Notes: generated by a model from the sequence alone, not told the origin. A stretch of 64,000 nt of DNA from Crocinitomicaceae bacterium (GCA_002707155.1 PAME01000022.1:28422-92421); one strand, 5' to 3'. Shown: positions 19,688-30,832, numbered from the stretch's first letter. Numbers and translations: made by a program.

Positions 19688-20610
19688 TGAATTTTAATTG
19701 GTTAACCGAAAGCATAGAGAATCCCGCTGTTTTATTGCAGTCTAAGTCAGAACTGCAGGAATTAAAACAGCGCTATCCATATTTATCGAGCTTGTATGTT
19801 TTTGATGCTAAATTGGAGCAGCTTGAGTCAGGTTTAGACTATCAGGATAAAATTAAAAAAGCAGCTATTTATGCTTCCAACCGAAGTGCTTTGTACGAGT
19901 ATGTAATTAAGCCTAATGTTGAAGAAGCAATTGCAAATCAAGAAAAGAATACTACAAAAAATGCAGTAATCGATTCTACCACAAGCCAATCAAAAACGGA
20001 ACAAGCACAACTTGATGTGGTCCCAGAGCGGTCATTAACTCAAAAAGAAAAAGACGAAAAACGAGCTTTAGAAAAAGAGATATTGAACCACGCTATATCA
20101 GCTTCAATACTTAAAGAAAGTGCTTCATCCCCTACTAAAAGCCAAAAAGATGAAGCTGAAATAAAGGAAACTGAAGTTCTGAAAAAACCAACACCAGAAG
20201 AACCAAAAATTGAATTGGACAACTCCATGGGTGTTCTTGATTGGCTTAACTCAAGTTTAGTTAAAGAAACAGTACATTCTAATACGTCAACATCAACTCC
20301 TGTTGTCCAGAAGAGTCAATTGATTGAGAAATTCATTAAAGGAGGAGAAGAAAAAATCCATTTAACAAAAGAAGTTACACCTACACTCCTTCAGATTGAA
20401 AGGCCTCAAACCGAATTTTTCTCGCCTGAAAACATGGCGAAAATGAGTCTGGCTGAAAACGAAGACTTTGTTACTGAGACACTTGCCAAAATTTACGCCC
20501 AACAAGGCAACATTAAAAAAGCGATTTCAGCTTATGAAAAATTAAGTTTGAAAATTCCCGAAAAAAGCAATTACTTTGCGCTCCTTATTCAAGAATTGAA
20601 AGAAAATTAG
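19687..20610 (+). CDS. Conserved Bacteroidota protein with a C-terminal TPR-like repeat
   Basis: I do not recognise a named family. The N-terminus is helical and polar (NWLTESIENPAVLLQSKSELQELKQRYPYLSSLYVFDAKLEQLESG), with a long Lys/Glu/Ser/Thr-rich central linker (about residues 75-240). The C-terminal ~50 residues contain one good TPR-like repeat: ETLAKIYAQQGNIKKAISAYEKLSLKIPEKSNYF. No signal peptide or membrane segment, so probably cytoplasmic. Coupled to lptE (TAATG) and seven bases before secG, an arrangement that hints at an envelope or scaffold role, but this is only context. Confidence 0.7.
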   Translation: MNFNWLTESIENPAVLLQSKSELQELKQRYPYLSSLYVFDAKLEQLESGLDYQDKIKKAAIYASNRSALYEYVIKPNVEEAIANQEKNTTKNAVIDSTTSQSKTEQAQLDVVPERSLTQKEKDEKRALEKEILNHAISASILKESASSPTKSQKDEAEIKETEVLKKPTPEEPKIELDNSMGVLDWLNSSLVKETVHSNTSTSTPVVQKSQLIEKFIKGGEEKIHLTKEVTPTLLQIERPQTEFFSPENMAKMSLAENEDFVTETLAKIYAQQGNIKKAISAYEKLSLKIPEKSNYFALLIQELKEN

Positions 20611-20616
20611 AATCTT

Positions 20617-20982
20617 ATGTTAACATTCATTTTTATAATCATATTTATCGTTTGTATTCTGCTGATTGGAGTTGTACTTGTACAAGAATCCAAAGGTGGT
20701 GGATTAGCAAGCGGATTTTCTTCTGCGAATCAAGTAATGGGGGTTAAAAAAACCGCCGATGTTTTAGAAAAAGCGACTTGGGGATTAGCAATTTTATTGC
20801 TTTGCCTTTGTTTAGGCGCTGCTGCATTGCAAGGTACAGGAGACGCAACTGAGTTAACACCGGAAGAATCACAAATTCAAGATTTTGTTGAAAGTGAAAC
20901 TATTCTTCCAACTCAACAAGGTCCTGCTCCTGGCCAAAGTGGACAGCAACCCATTCAGCAGCAAGAAGCTCCAGCTGAATAA
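20617..20982 (+). CDS. secG: Preprotein translocase subunit SecG
   Basis: Small two-helix partner of SecYE. Helices span about residues 2-22 (LTFIFIIIFIVCILLIGVVLVQ) and 55-72 (WGLAILLLCLCLGAAALQG), with the conserved loop VQESKGGGLASGFSSANQVMGVKKTADVLEKATW between them. A Gln/Pro-rich cytoplasmic or periplasmic tail of about 45 residues follows, as in other Bacteroidota SecG. 121 aa. Followed by a strong terminator. Confidence 0.93.
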   Translation: MLTFIFIIIFIVCILLIGVVLVQESKGGGLASGFSSANQVMGVKKTADVLEKATWGLAILLLCLCLGAAALQGTGDATELTPEESQIQDFVESETILPTQQGPAPGQSGQQPIQQQEAPAE

Positions 20983-21008
20983 ATTAAAACCTTCAAGAAA
21001 GACATTTT

Positions 21009-21049
21009 AAAAAGTGTCAGTATGTCATTCATACTGACACTTTTTTTGG
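21009..21049 (+). terminator. Intrinsic terminator after secG
   Basis: Long perfect hairpin AAAGTGTCAGTATG-tcatt-CATACTGACACTTT followed by a T run. Ends the miaB-secG transcript and isolates groESL. Confidence 0.88.
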
Positions 21050-21154
21050 CCAAAACTGAAAAATTGACCCAAACTGTCTGCTATACTCCAATGGCATATG
21101 AAATGATATGGTGCAGTGAAACATTCAAAAGTTTAACTAAAAATATATTACAAA

Positions 21155-21430
21155 ATGGGATTAAACATCAAACCTTTAGCAGACCGGGTAGTAGTTGAAC
21201 CTGCTGCAGCCGAAGAAAAAACTGCAGGTGGAATCATTATTCCGGATACAGCCAAAGAAAAACCACAAAAAGGAAAAGTACTAGCAGTTGGAAATGGGAA
21301 ACCAGATGAACCAATGACTGTAAAAGTTGGCGACACGGTACTTTACGGAAAGTACTCAGGAACTGAAATCTCAATAGACGGCGGTGATTACCTAATGATG
21401 AGAGAAGCAGACATTTTTGCTATTGTTTAA
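21155..21430 (+). CDS. groS: Co-chaperonin GroES
   Basis: Seven-fold lid of the GroEL chamber. [45 protein letters not shown] holds the mobile loop ([11 protein letters not shown]) that docks on GroEL, and [14 protein letters not shown] is conserved. 91 aa, full length. The 105 bp between the secG terminator and this start must hold the promoter, but I see no CIRCE element and no clean TAnnTTTG. Cotranscribed with groL 24 bases downstream. Confidence 0.96.
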   Translation: MGLNIKPLADRVVVEPAAAEEKTAGGIIIPDTAKEKPQKGKVLAVGNGKPDEPMTVKVGDTVLYGKYSGTEISIDGGDYLMMREADIFAIV

Positions 21431-23098
<1,668 letters not shown>

Positions 23099-23121
23099 GA
23101 ACTACAGATTCCCTGAATATT

Positions 23122-23160
23122 AGAATCCCCTATTGCAGTAATGTGGTAGGGGATTTTTAT
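23122..23160 (+). terminator. Intrinsic terminator after groL
   Basis: AATCCCCTA ... TAGGGGATT stem with a 14-base loop, followed by TTTAT. Closes the groESL operon. Confidence 0.75.
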
Positions 23161-23200
23161 TTAATGAATCCAACCATTCTCATACATTTGAACTACAAGT

Positions 23201-24547
23201 ATGAGACACCCTGTAACTTTTGTATTCCTAATTGCTTTCACTGTAAGATTGGGGTATGCAATTTTGATCCAGTTTTTATATCCTGAATCCATCTATTTGT
23301 TCGATTCATGGGGATATTTAAACATAGCCTACAACCTTTTTAATGAAGGGGTTTTTTCTCAAATGATCGGAGATCAATTAACAGCTGATAGCACTCGCAC
23401 TCCATTTTACCCTATTTATATTTACCTATTTCATTTATTGCAATTACACGGCGAGTGGATTATATTCATCCAAGCATTGATAGGCGCTTTTACCGCTGCA
23501 ATAGCAGCACGATGTGCTTTACTGATAAAACGAAACCGGCTGGCTGCATTTGTTGTTGGGCTATTAGTGGCTTTCGATATTCCCAGCGTTTATTTCTCAA
23601 ATACTGTTTTACCCGAAACATGGTTTGGGTTCTTTCTAGTTTGTGCTTTGTTATACTTGATCAAAAGCGTTAAATATGATGAACCTAGCCATAGAATCTA
23701 TGTAATGTTGTTTCTTGTACTAGCTACCTACACCAAACCTATCGCAATTTATTTACTCATTGCCATGCCTTTCATTCTACTGATTTTCAACCAACAAGGA
23801 ATTAAGTTTGAACTTATCCAATTGATAAAGTTTGTAGTCATTGGCACACTCCTATTAAGTCCATGGTTGTATAGAAACCAACAAACCTTTGGCGGCGTTT
23901 TCTTTAGCTCAATAGCAGAAGTTAATTTACTATTTCATACGGCTTCAAACATAAAAGCGATAGCAAAAAACTCAAATAGGCATACCATAGAATATGAATA
24001 TCGCAACTCAAAGCCATTATCAGAACTTGCTTTTGAATACAACCCACATGTAATACCACTATTTAGAGAATATGCTAGAAAAGAGTGTTTTCAGGTGGTG
24101 CAGCAATACCCAGAAGTTACCTTTAAAATGATGCTAAAAAGTTGGGTCGGGTTTTTCGTAAAACCATTGAGGTCATACATTGGAATGCAACTCTATGGTA
24201 AAAAGTTGGGGGATGAACCCGCTTTGACTAACGTAGACATGCCTAACTCCTATTGGGCAAGTTTTAAAATGGCATTGAAACGAGCAAATTGGCTGGAAGA
24301 GTCTGCCATAATTATACAAATACTCTTATTGGGGTTACTCCTTTTATCTATTATTTTCTCCTTACCGCTTTGGTTTAGCTCCAATTGGCAAATTGGTCTA
24401 ATTCTTCTATTCTTGATCCTCTATTTCTCTGTAACATCAAGCATTACCGATGTTGATGCACGATTTAGAGTGCCAATTGTATCTTATATAATTCTATTAG
24501 GTTATCCTATTTGGTGCAAGATATTGGCTAAATACAATTATGAATAA
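23201..24547 (+). CDS. GT39/ArnT-like membrane glycosyltransferase
   Basis: Polytopic membrane protein with about ten hydrophobic helices and the layout of dolichyl-phosphate-mannose mannosyltransferase (GT39/PMT_2) proteins. A first helix is followed by a periplasmic loop with the acidic motif FDSWGYLNIAYNLFNEG and the RTPFYPIYIYLF segment. Such enzymes use a polyprenyl-phosphate sugar donor to modify proteins, lipid A or polysaccharides at the periplasmic face. 448 aa. A possible -7 element TACATTTG lies at 23183-23190, ten bases before the ATG. Its 3' end overlaps the next gene by 8 bases. The acceptor is unknown. Confidence 0.75.
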   Translation: MRHPVTFVFLIAFTVRLGYAILIQFLYPESIYLFDSWGYLNIAYNLFNEGVFSQMIGDQLTADSTRTPFYPIYIYLFHLLQLHGEWIIFIQALIGAFTAAIAARCALLIKRNRLAAFVVGLLVAFDIPSVYFSNTVLPETWFGFFLVCALLYLIKSVKYDEPSHRIYVMLFLVLATYTKPIAIYLLIAMPFILLIFNQQGIKFELIQLIKFVVIGTLLLSPWLYRNQQTFGGVFFSSIAEVNLLFHTASNIKAIAKNSNRHTIEYEYRNSKPLSELAFEYNPHVIPLFREYARKECFQVVQQYPEVTFKMMLKSWVGFFVKPLRSYIGMQLYGKKLGDEPALTNVDMPNSYWASFKMALKRANWLEESAIIIQILLLGLLLLSIIFSLPLWFSSNWQIGLILLFLILYFSVTSSITDVDARFRVPIVSYIILLGYPIWCKILAKYNYE

Positions 24548-25214
24548 AGAAAAGCGTAAACAAGCAGACCGATTATACCTTTTGCTTGCGGCCTTGTTTA
24601 TCGCTGCCTTAGTAACCTGTAACCTTGTTGCAAACAAATTCATTGCAATAGATCTTGGCTTCAAAACCTTCATAATTTCAGCAGGCGTGTTGCCTTATCC
24701 AATAACATTTCTCATTACCGATATTCTTTCCGAAATATATGGTCGAAAAAAAACCAACGCGGTTGTTCTAAGTGGGTTGGCAGCTTCTCTGTTCGTATTA
24801 TTGATAATTTACTTGGGAAATAGTTTCGATGCCATTCCCGATTCACCAGTAAACAATGAAGCTTATTCCACAGTGTTTGGAAACTCTTGGAGAGTGATTT
24901 TTGCATCAATGACTGCCTACCTATTTGCGCAATTAGTTGATGTTCGCATCTATCACTTTTGGAAAAAATTGACCAATGGAAAATTTCTTTGGCTCCGAAA
25001 CAATGGATCCACTATTTTATCCCAATTATTGGATACAACTTTAGTGGTATTGGTGCTATTTTATGGAGCAAAGCCAAACGATCAATTGCTTCAATTCATT
25101 ATTGATGGCTGGATGTTTAAAGCGCTCATGGCCTTGCTGGACACCCCTATTTTTTACGCTGTTATTTTCGGAATTAGAAAACACTTTGGAATTAAAGGGC
25201 AAGAGGAATTATAA
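24540..25214 (+). CDS. Queuosine-precursor transporter (YhhQ / VUT family)
   Basis: Six-helix integral membrane protein of the DUF165/VUT family, whose E. coli member YhhQ imports preQ0/preQ1. Diagnostic stretches: ALVTCNLVANKFIAIDLG, GVLPYPITFLITDILSEIYGRKKTNAVVLSG and DVRIYHFWKKLTNGKFLWLRNNGSTILSQLLDTTLVV. 224 aa. Start overlaps the upstream glycosyltransferase by 8 bases. The function is assigned by family; no queuosine biosynthesis genes are adjacent. Confidence 0.87.
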   Translation: MNKEKRKQADRLYLLLAALFIAALVTCNLVANKFIAIDLGFKTFIISAGVLPYPITFLITDILSEIYGRKKTNAVVLSGLAASLFVLLIIYLGNSFDAIPDSPVNNEAYSTVFGNSWRVIFASMTAYLFAQLVDVRIYHFWKKLTNGKFLWLRNNGSTILSQLLDTTLVVLVLFYGAKPNDQLLQFIIDGWMFKALMALLDTPIFYAVIFGIRKHFGIKGQEEL

Positions 25215-25232
25215 TTCTCGCTCCTTTTTTTA
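25203..25232 (+). terminator. Likely terminator at the end of the transporter gene
   Basis: GAGgAATTATAATTCTC palindrome overlapping the stop codon, followed after six bases by a run of seven T. One mismatch in the stem. Confidence 0.5.
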
Positions 25233-25235
25233 CAG

Positions 25236-25493
25236 TCTCAGTTATGCTGAATCTATTTCAGCAGCTCAACCTAAGAATTATTCAAATCATTAAAATACTG
25301 CTGAAATCCTCCCGAAAGTTAGGAACAGGATAATCAGCAAAAGAGGCTTCAGGTTGTTCAAATATTCCGAAGAAATTTAACAAGAGTACTTAAACCATGC
25401 TAATTGGCTGTTAACAGTTCACATACATTCAGTGAGCGCGCTCTTCAATTTATCAATTTATCTACATTTGAACTTGTATTTCAAACAAAATCT
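25236..25493. other. Intergenic stretch with a degenerate palindromic (REP-like) segment
   Basis: About 260 bases without a gene. It opens with TGCTGAA-tctat-TTCAGCA (25245-25263) inside GTTATGCTGAATCTATTTCAGCAGCTC, close to the GTCATGCTGAACTTGTTTCAGCATCTC-type intergenic repeat I know from Bacteroidota genomes. A second weak GCTGAAATCCT...AGGATAATCAGC arrangement follows near 25300. The DsbD promoter must lie at the right end. Otherwise nothing recognised. Confidence 0.4.
25463..25470 (+). promoter_or_regulatory. Candidate -7 element of dsbD
   Basis: TACATTTG, a perfect TAnnTTTG, 23 bases before the chosen ATG. No TTG is seen at the expected -33 distance. Confidence 0.4.
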
Positions 25494-27950
25494 ATGTTGA
25501 GACTTTTATTAGGAGCAATATTCGCTCTAAGCACGCTAGCATCAACCGCTCAAATCCACAACCCAGTTTCTTGGACTTACGATTCTAAGCAACTTTCAAA
25601 TGATGAATATGAGCTTCGGTTTAAAGCCGAAATAGAACCACACTGGCACATATATTCAAATACGCTTTCTGGAGACGAAGGTCCTTTACCTACGGAATTT
25701 ATTTTTGAAAAAAGTGCAGACTTTGAATTAGTTGGAGGAATAAAAGAACCAAAACCAACAAAAGAATTCGATAAGAATTTCCAAATGGACTTGCTGTTTT
25801 TTGACGATGAAGTAACCTTCTCTCAAAAAATAAAACTTAAAAAAGCAAGCGCCAATGTAAAAGGAGAACTCACCTTCATGGTATGCGACGACTCCAAATG
25901 TTTGCCGCCAGATTATATCGAGTTCGGTTTTGATTTGAAAAAATCAAAATCCGTAAAAATGGATGTCGTTGAAACTAAAAAACAACCTACGCTAGGACTG
26001 ACTGCAAAGAAAAGCTCACCCGACCAAACACCGATGGTTGAAGCACAACCGCTAATTCAAGAAAATAAAATTTATGATCCTGTAAAATGGACTTTTACAA
26101 TGGAAGACCTTGGAAACAAAGAGTATTTAATCGTTGCTTCTGCTGAAATTGAAGAAGGTTGGCATTTGTATTCTCAAAACCTAGAAGGTGCTGATGGGCC
26201 AGTTCCTACTGAATTTCAATATTTCAATGCAGAAAAGGCTTTTGAAATTTTAGGAACACCTCAAGAAGAGGGTGACTTGATAAAAGAATACGACAACAAC
26301 TTTATGATGAACCTTAACTTTTATGAAAGGGAAGTGAGCTTCAAACAAAAGGTTAAAGTTAAAGAAGGCTCAGGTGTTACTCAAATTAAAGGAGATGTGT
26401 ATTACATGGTTTGTGATGCTGAGAAGTGCCTCCCTCCAGAAGCACTTGAATTTACCGTCGATTTACCTACCGTTTCAGCTGTTGAGACCAATAAAGAACA
26501 AGAAACTAGTGGTGGCAGCCTTACAGCCATATTTATTGCAGGCTTTTTTGGTGGATTGCTCGCCTTACTGACTCCATGCGTATTTCCAATGATTCCATTA
26601 ACAGTTAGTTTCTTTACAAAACAATCGAAAACAAAAGCAAAAGGAATTTCAAATGCTATAATCTATGGGATTTCAATAATCGCCATTTATACGCTGCTCG
26701 GCTACCTAGTTACAGCAATATTTGGAGCCGATGCATTAAATGCACTGTCAACCAATATGTGGTTCAATCTAGCCTTCTTTTTCTTACTAACCATATTTGC
26801 CATTTCTTTCTTTGGTGCGTTTGAAATTACATTGCCAAGTTCATGGGTAAACAAAATGGACTCTCAAAGTGATAAAGGCGGCTTAATCGGTATATTCTTT
26901 ATGGCCTTTACACTTTCATTGGTTTCATTCAGTTGCACAGGACCAATCATTGGAACCTTATTGGTTGAAGCGGCTGTGAATGGTGGAGTTATCGGGCCAC
27001 TTGTTGGAATGGGTGGATTTTCTTTCGCATTGGCTTTGCCATTTGCATTATTTGCCGCTTTCCCTGGTTGGTTAAACTCCTTACCTCAATCTGGCGGTTG
27101 GTTGAACTCTGTAAAAGTTGTCTTAGGATTTCTTGAGCTTGGGTTAGCATTGAAATTTTTATCCAATGCCGATTTAGTTGTTCAAGCCGGAATTCTAACT
27201 CGCGAATTATTTATTGCACTTTGGATTGCAATTTCAGCGGGTCTTACTCTGTATTTATGGGGCGCCATTAAACTACCCCACGATAGTCCATTAGACCGGT
27301 TATCAGTTGGGAGAATGCTTATGGGAATAATTGGCTTAACCTTCACGATTTATCTAATACCAGGCTTATGGGGAGCACCTTTGAAACTAATATCTGGATT
27401 CCCCCCTCCAATGTTTTATTCTGAAAGTCCCAACGGAGTTGGAAAAGCAGCTTTAATTGGTTCTAATCTAATGGCAGAGGTAAAAGATGCAGCTTCACAT
27501 GCTACTTGCCCACATAACCTAAATTGCTTTCACGATTATGAAGAGGGGCTGGATTATGCTAAAAAAGTTGGCAAACCAGTAATGTTAGATTTTACTGGTT
27601 GGGCTTGTGTAAACTGCAGGAAAATGGAGGAGCAAGTCTGGGCTGAACCGGAGGTACTTGGGAGATTAAGGGAAAACGTGGTTCTAATTTCTCTTTACGT
27701 GGACGAAAAAACAGAATTACCTGAAGATGAACATACCGTTTCAAAAACAACCAGTAAAAAAATCCGGACGGTTGGAAACAGATGGAGCGATTTACAAATT
27801 GAACGCTACAAATCAAACTCGCAGCCTTATTATGTGATATTGGATCATAATGAAAATCAGCTGCATGAAAGCGCGTCATATGATCCTGATGTTGAGAAAT
27901 TTGTAGATTGGTTAGATCGTGGAGTTGCAGAATTCAACAAAACCAAATAA
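25494..27950 (+). CDS. dsbD: Thiol:disulfide interchange protein DsbD with duplicated N-terminal domain
   Basis: Carries reducing power from cytoplasmic thioredoxin to the periplasm. After a signal peptide ([20 protein letters not shown]) come two copies of the DsbD N-terminal domain (about 21-150 and 193-330), each with W-H-x-Y-S-N/Q-x-[12 protein letters not shown] and a CD-x-x-KCLPP active pair. Then a CcdA-like membrane core (about 345-600; cysteines in LTPCVFP and FSCTGP) and a C-terminal thioredoxin domain with C705VNC708 ([10 protein letters not shown]). The track's start at 25404 would prepend 30 residues without a signal; the ATG at 25494 begins the signal peptide. 818 aa, longer than single-domain DsbD because of the duplication. 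Confidence 0.9.
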   Translation: MLRLLLGAIFALSTLASTAQIHNPVSWTYDSKQLSNDEYELRFKAEIEPHWHIYSNTLSGDEGPLPTEFIFEKSADFELVGGIKEPKPTKEFDKNFQMDLLFFDDEVTFSQKIKLKKASANVKGELTFMVCDDSKCLPPDYIEFGFDLKKSKSVKMDVVETKKQPTLGLTAKKSSPDQTPMVEAQPLIQENKIYDPVKWTFTMEDLGNKEYLIVASAEIEEGWHLYSQNLEGADGPVPTEFQYFNAEKAFEILGTPQEEGDLIKEYDNNFMMNLNFYEREVSFKQKVKVKEGSGVTQIKGDVYYMVCDAEKCLPPEALEFTVDLPTVSAVETNKEQETSGGSLTAIFIAGFFGGLLALLTPCVFPMIPLTVSFFTKQSKTKAKGISNAIIYGISIIAIYTLLGYLVTAIFGADALNALSTNMWFNLAFFFLLTIFAISFFGAFEITLPSSWVNKMDSQSDKGGLIGIFFMAFTLSLVSFSCTGPIIGTLLVEAAVNGGVIGPLVGMGGFSFALALPFALFAAFPGWLNSLPQSGGWLNSVKVVLGFLELGLALKFLSNADLVVQAGILTRELFIALWIAISAGLTLYLWGAIKLPHDSPLDRLSVGRMLMGIIGLTFTIYLIPGLWGAPLKLISGFPPPMFYSESPNGVGKAALIGSNLMAEVKDAASHATCPHNLNCFHDYEEGLDYAKKVGKPVMLDFTGWACVNCRKMEEQVWAEPEVLGRLRENVVLISLYVDEKTELPEDEHTVSKTTSKKIRTVGNRWSDLQIERYKSNSQPYYVILDHNENQLHESASYDPDVEKFVDWLDRGVAEFNKTK

Positions 27951-27958
27951 ACCTGACT

Positions 27959-28525
27959 ATGGATTTCATTCGCAAACAGTTTTCGGAAGCTAAGTCAGTT
28001 CTTGATGAATTTTCTACAGAAGAAAACTTTCAAAAGATTCAAAAAGCCGGAGATATATTGAGCCAAGCTTTAACGAATGGTAACAAGATTATCTCGTGTG
28101 GTAATGGTGGCTCTATGAGCGATGCCATGCATTTTGCGGAAGAACTATCGGGTAGATACAGAGAAAACAGAAAGCCACTTGCAGCTATAGCTATATCTGA
28201 TAGTGGACATCTTACTTGCGTTGGAAACGATTACGGTTACGATCAAATATTTTCTCGTTTTGTCGAAGGGCTTGGAAAAGAAGGTGATGTTTTATTGGCA
28301 ATCAGTACCAGTGGAAATTCAGCAAACGTTATTAATGCAATTCATGCTGCAAAAAATGTGGGTATGAAAGCTATTGGACTCACTGGCAAAGACGGTGGTA
28401 AAATGGCTGGCCTTTGCGATTTAGAGATTCGCGCTCCACACTCCGAATATGCAGATAGAGTGCAAGAAATTCATATTAAGGTGATACATTCTTTGATTGG
28501 CTATATAGAATCACAAGTTTGTTAG
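27959..28525 (+). CDS. gmhA: Phosphoheptose isomerase GmhA
   Basis: SIS-domain isomerase turning sedoheptulose 7-phosphate into D-glycero-D-manno-heptose 7-phosphate, first step of heptose synthesis for LPS core. [51 protein letters not shown] is the family signature, with the SIS loop [10 protein letters not shown] and the catalytic [15 protein letters not shown] near the C-terminus. From the ATG at 27959 (the track starts inside dsbD) it is 188 aa. The adenylyltransferase of the same pathway (rfaE2) is at 49957, on a different operon. Confidence 0.92.
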   Translation: MDFIRKQFSEAKSVLDEFSTEENFQKIQKAGDILSQALTNGNKIISCGNGGSMSDAMHFAEELSGRYRENRKPLAAIAISDSGHLTCVGNDYGYDQIFSRFVEGLGKEGDVLLAISTSGNSANVINAIHAAKNVGMKAIGLTGKDGGKMAGLCDLEIRAPHSEYADRVQEIHIKVIHSLIGYIESQVC

Positions 28526-28569
28526 GATAACTTCTTTGTATCGTAAACTCATCGACTTAGACGATTTTC

Positions 28570-28577
28570 TATTTTTG
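28570..28577 (+). promoter_or_regulatory. Candidate -7 element of the GT2 gene
   Basis: TATTTTTG matches TAnnTTTG and is followed by TCGCAAAC, 17 bases before the next ATG. No well-spaced TTG upstream. Confidence 0.4.
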
Positions 28578-28594
28578 TCGCAAACAGTTCAACT

Positions 28595-29341
28595 ATGATT
28601 AAAGGAAAAAAGGTAGTCGTTGTAATGCCTGCCTACAATGCCTCAAAAACGCTTGAGAAAACATACAGCGAAATTGACTTTGACATAGTAGACGATGTAA
28701 TTTTAGTGGACGATCACAGTCCTGATGACACCGCCGAAGTTGCTAAGCGAATTGGAATAAAACACGTAATTCGCCACGAACAGAATAAAGGTTATGGTGG
28801 AAATCAAAAAACTTTATACAATAAGGCTTTAGAATTGGGTGCTGATATCGTAATTATGGTTCACCCTGATTACCAATACACTCCTCTCCTTATTCCTTCT
28901 ATCGCGCACATGATTGCGAATGATTTATATCCAGCAGTTCTTGCTTCTCGAATTCTTGGAAAAGGTGCGCTTAAAGGTGGAATGCCCCTGTATAAGTACA
29001 TCGCAAATCGATGTTTGACTTTGTATCAAAACATTTTGATGAACCAAAAGCTTTCTGAGTATCATTCTGGATATCGTGCATTTTCAAGGGAGGTTTTAGA
29101 GGGAATCAATTACAATATCAACTCCGACGATTTTGTGTTTGATAATCAAATGCTTACTCAGATTTTTTACGCTGGTTTCGAAATTGGCGAGGTTACTTGC
29201 CCTACTAAATATTTTGAAGAAGCGTCTTCTATCAACTTTAAACGCAGTTCAATTTATGGTTTCGGTGTGCTTTGGACCAGCTGGATTTACTTTGTAAATA
29301 AATTGGGGTTGGTAAAGTCAAAGATTTTTAACCAGAAATAA
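28595..29341 (+). CDS. Family 2 glycosyltransferase (DPM-synthase-like)
   Basis: Soluble GT-A glycosyltransferase. VVVMPAYNASKTLEKTY opens the nucleotide-binding domain, DDVILVDDHSPDDT holds the first acidic site, NKGYGGNQKTLYNKALELGADIVIMVHPDYQYTP gives the variant acidic motif (HPDYQ in place of DxD context), and SGYRAFSREVLE follows. No membrane helix is evident, unlike many polyprenyl-phosphate transferases. 248 aa. It may make a polyprenyl-linked sugar donor for the GT39-like protein upstream, but that link is only a guess from proximity. Confidence 0.82.
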   Translation: MIKGKKVVVVMPAYNASKTLEKTYSEIDFDIVDDVILVDDHSPDDTAEVAKRIGIKHVIRHEQNKGYGGNQKTLYNKALELGADIVIMVHPDYQYTPLLIPSIAHMIANDLYPAVLASRILGKGALKGGMPLYKYIANRCLTLYQNILMNQKLSEYHSGYRAFSREVLEGINYNINSDDFVFDNQMLTQIFYAGFEIGEVTCPTKYFEEASSINFKRSSIYGFGVLWTSWIYFVNKLGLVKSKIFNQK

Positions 29342-29356
29342 GTAAAACTACTTATT
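29337..29356. terminator. Small bidirectional hairpin over converging stop codons
   Basis: AATAAGTA-aaac-TACTTATT is a perfect eight-base inverted repeat covering both the GT2 stop (+) and the NifU-like stop (-). Weak, all A/T except one pair, so termination is uncertain. Confidence 0.35.
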
Positions 29357-29611
29357 CAACTGAAATCCTACCGCCTCTACTTTTTGAATTTCAGGAACCG
29401 CCTTCACAATAGCTTCTTCTACTCCTGCTTTAAAAGTCATGTTGTTCATGGAGCAACTCGTGCAGGCACCTTTTAGCTCAACTCTAGCAATGCCTTCTTC
29501 AGTTACTTCAACCAATTCTAAGTCACCACCATCTTCTTTTACAAAAACCCGTAAATCGTTTAGAGCTTCATCAACTCTTTGGTAAAGCGAAGACTGAACT
29601 GTGTTTTCCAT
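29348..29611 (-). CDS. NifU C-terminal-domain (Nfu-type) iron-sulfur carrier
   Basis: Small Fe-S scaffold/carrier consisting of just the NifU C-terminal domain. VKEDGGDLELVEV and GACTSCSMNNMTFKAGVEEAIVKAVPEI hold the CxxC (C50, C53) that bridges a cluster between two subunits. 87 aa. Lies directly downstream of the Mrp-family ATPase on the same strand, a pairing that suggests joint work in Fe-S delivery. A perfect -7 element TACTTTTG on the - strand (29635-29628) sits 17 bases before its ATG. Confidence 0.9.
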   Translation of the reverse strand: MENTVQSSLYQRVDEALNDLRVFVKEDGGDLELVEVTEEGIARVELKGACTSCSMNNMTFKAGVEEAIVKAVPEIQKVEAVGFQLNK

Positions 29612-29648
29612 AATTCTTATTGAACATCAAAAGTAGCTGAAAATCAGC

Positions 29649-30713
29649 CTACTTTTTCTCCATTGTGTTAATCACATTATCCACTAAAGCCTCAAAAGCT
29701 TTTGAAGAAACCGTGTTGTCTTGCAAAACCGCAGGGCGACCAATATCACCACTTTCACGAATAGACTGCACTAAAGGAATCTGACCTAATAACGGTGTAT
29801 TCATTTTCTCAGACAATTCCTTAGCTCCATCTTTACCGAATATATAGTACTTATTATCCGGTAATTCGGCAGGTGTGAAGTAACTCATATTTTCAACTAA
29901 GCCTAAAACTGGAACATTGATAGAATCTAATTGAAACATATTAATTCCTTTTCGAGCATCGGCTAAAGCAACGGGCTGTGGTGTGCTTACTACGATAGCA
30001 CCACTCAGAGGCACTGCCTGTACAATGGACAAATGAACATCTCCAGTTCCTGGAGGCAAATCGACAAGCATGTAATCTAAGTCTCCCCAATGCACATCTT
30101 TTACCATTTGATCCAAGGCTTTACTTGCCATAGGTCCTCGCCAAACAATGGCCTGATCGGTATCAGCAAAAAAACCAATGGAAAGAATTTTAACACCATA
30201 AGACTCAACTGGAGTCATGTAACTCTTTCCGTTAATGTCTTTCATTCCGGGCTTATGCAATTGTACATCGAACATTATTGGCGCCGATGGGCCATAAATA
30301 TCCGCATCAATTAAACCTACTTTGTAGCCCCTTTTTGCTAAGCCAGCGGCAATATTTGCTGTAATTGTAGATTTCCCAACACCACCTTTACCAGAAGCCA
30401 CGGCAATGATGTGTTTTACTCCAGGGAGAACTTTTCGAACTTCAGGATTAGCTTGGTTGTCCTCATTCATAGCAGCTACACTAATATTAGTTTCAACGGC
30501 ATCACCAATTTTCAATTTCAATTGATGATCGCACGCTTCTTCAATTCGCTTGCGATTATGCATAGCAGGATTGCTTGCCTGAATCGTACAAGAAATTTTA
30601 TTTCCTTCAATCTTAATTCCAGACACAAAACCTAAAGAAACTATATCCTTTTTAAGGTCGGGTTCAATAACAAATGAGAGTGCGCTTAAAACTTGTTCCT
30701 GTGTAATTTCCAT
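29649..30713 (-). CDS. Mrp/NBP35-family P-loop ATPase, Fe-S cluster carrier
   Basis: Cytoplasmic Mrp (ApbC) protein thought to carry and transfer Fe-S clusters. An N-terminal MIP18/DUF59 domain (1-80) precedes the deviant Walker A SGKGGVGKST (107-116), then DADIYGPSAP and DLPPGTGDVHLS. The C-terminal CPxC that binds the bridging cluster in E. coli ApbC and NBP35 is absent: the corresponding stretch reads NMSYFTPAELPDNKYYIFG. 354 aa. A perfect -7 element TACATTTG (- strand, 30725-30718) stops only five bases before the ATG, implying a nearly leaderless message. Confidence 0.9.
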   Translation of the reverse strand: MEITQEQVLSALSFVIEPDLKKDIVSLGFVSGIKIEGNKISCTIQASNPAMHNRKRIEEACDHQLKLKIGDAVETNISVAAMNEDNQANPEVRKVLPGVKHIIAVASGKGGVGKSTITANIAAGLAKRGYKVGLIDADIYGPSAPIMFDVQLHKPGMKDINGKSYMTPVESYGVKILSIGFFADTDQAIVWRGPMASKALDQMVKDVHWGDLDYMLVDLPPGTGDVHLSIVQAVPLSGAIVVSTPQPVALADARKGINMFQLDSINVPVLGLVENMSYFTPAELPDNKYYIFGKDGAKELSEKMNTPLLGQIPLVQSIRESGDIGRPAVLQDNTVSSKAFEALVDNVINTMEKK

Positions 30714-30832
30714 AATGCAAATGTAGTATCTGACTTGGTTTCAAGACTATCATTTAAAGTCAATAAAGACTAAAAAAAAGTGCAGATACCTTCCAAATAG
30801 GGAAGTTTGTTTCAAAGGTAAGTTGGATTTAG

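Noticed and set aside
21050-21154. CIRCE/HrcA operator before groES
   Set aside because: No TTAGCACTC...GAGTGCTAA repeat is present. A TTGACC and a TATACT occur but only 12 bases apart, too close for a standard promoter.
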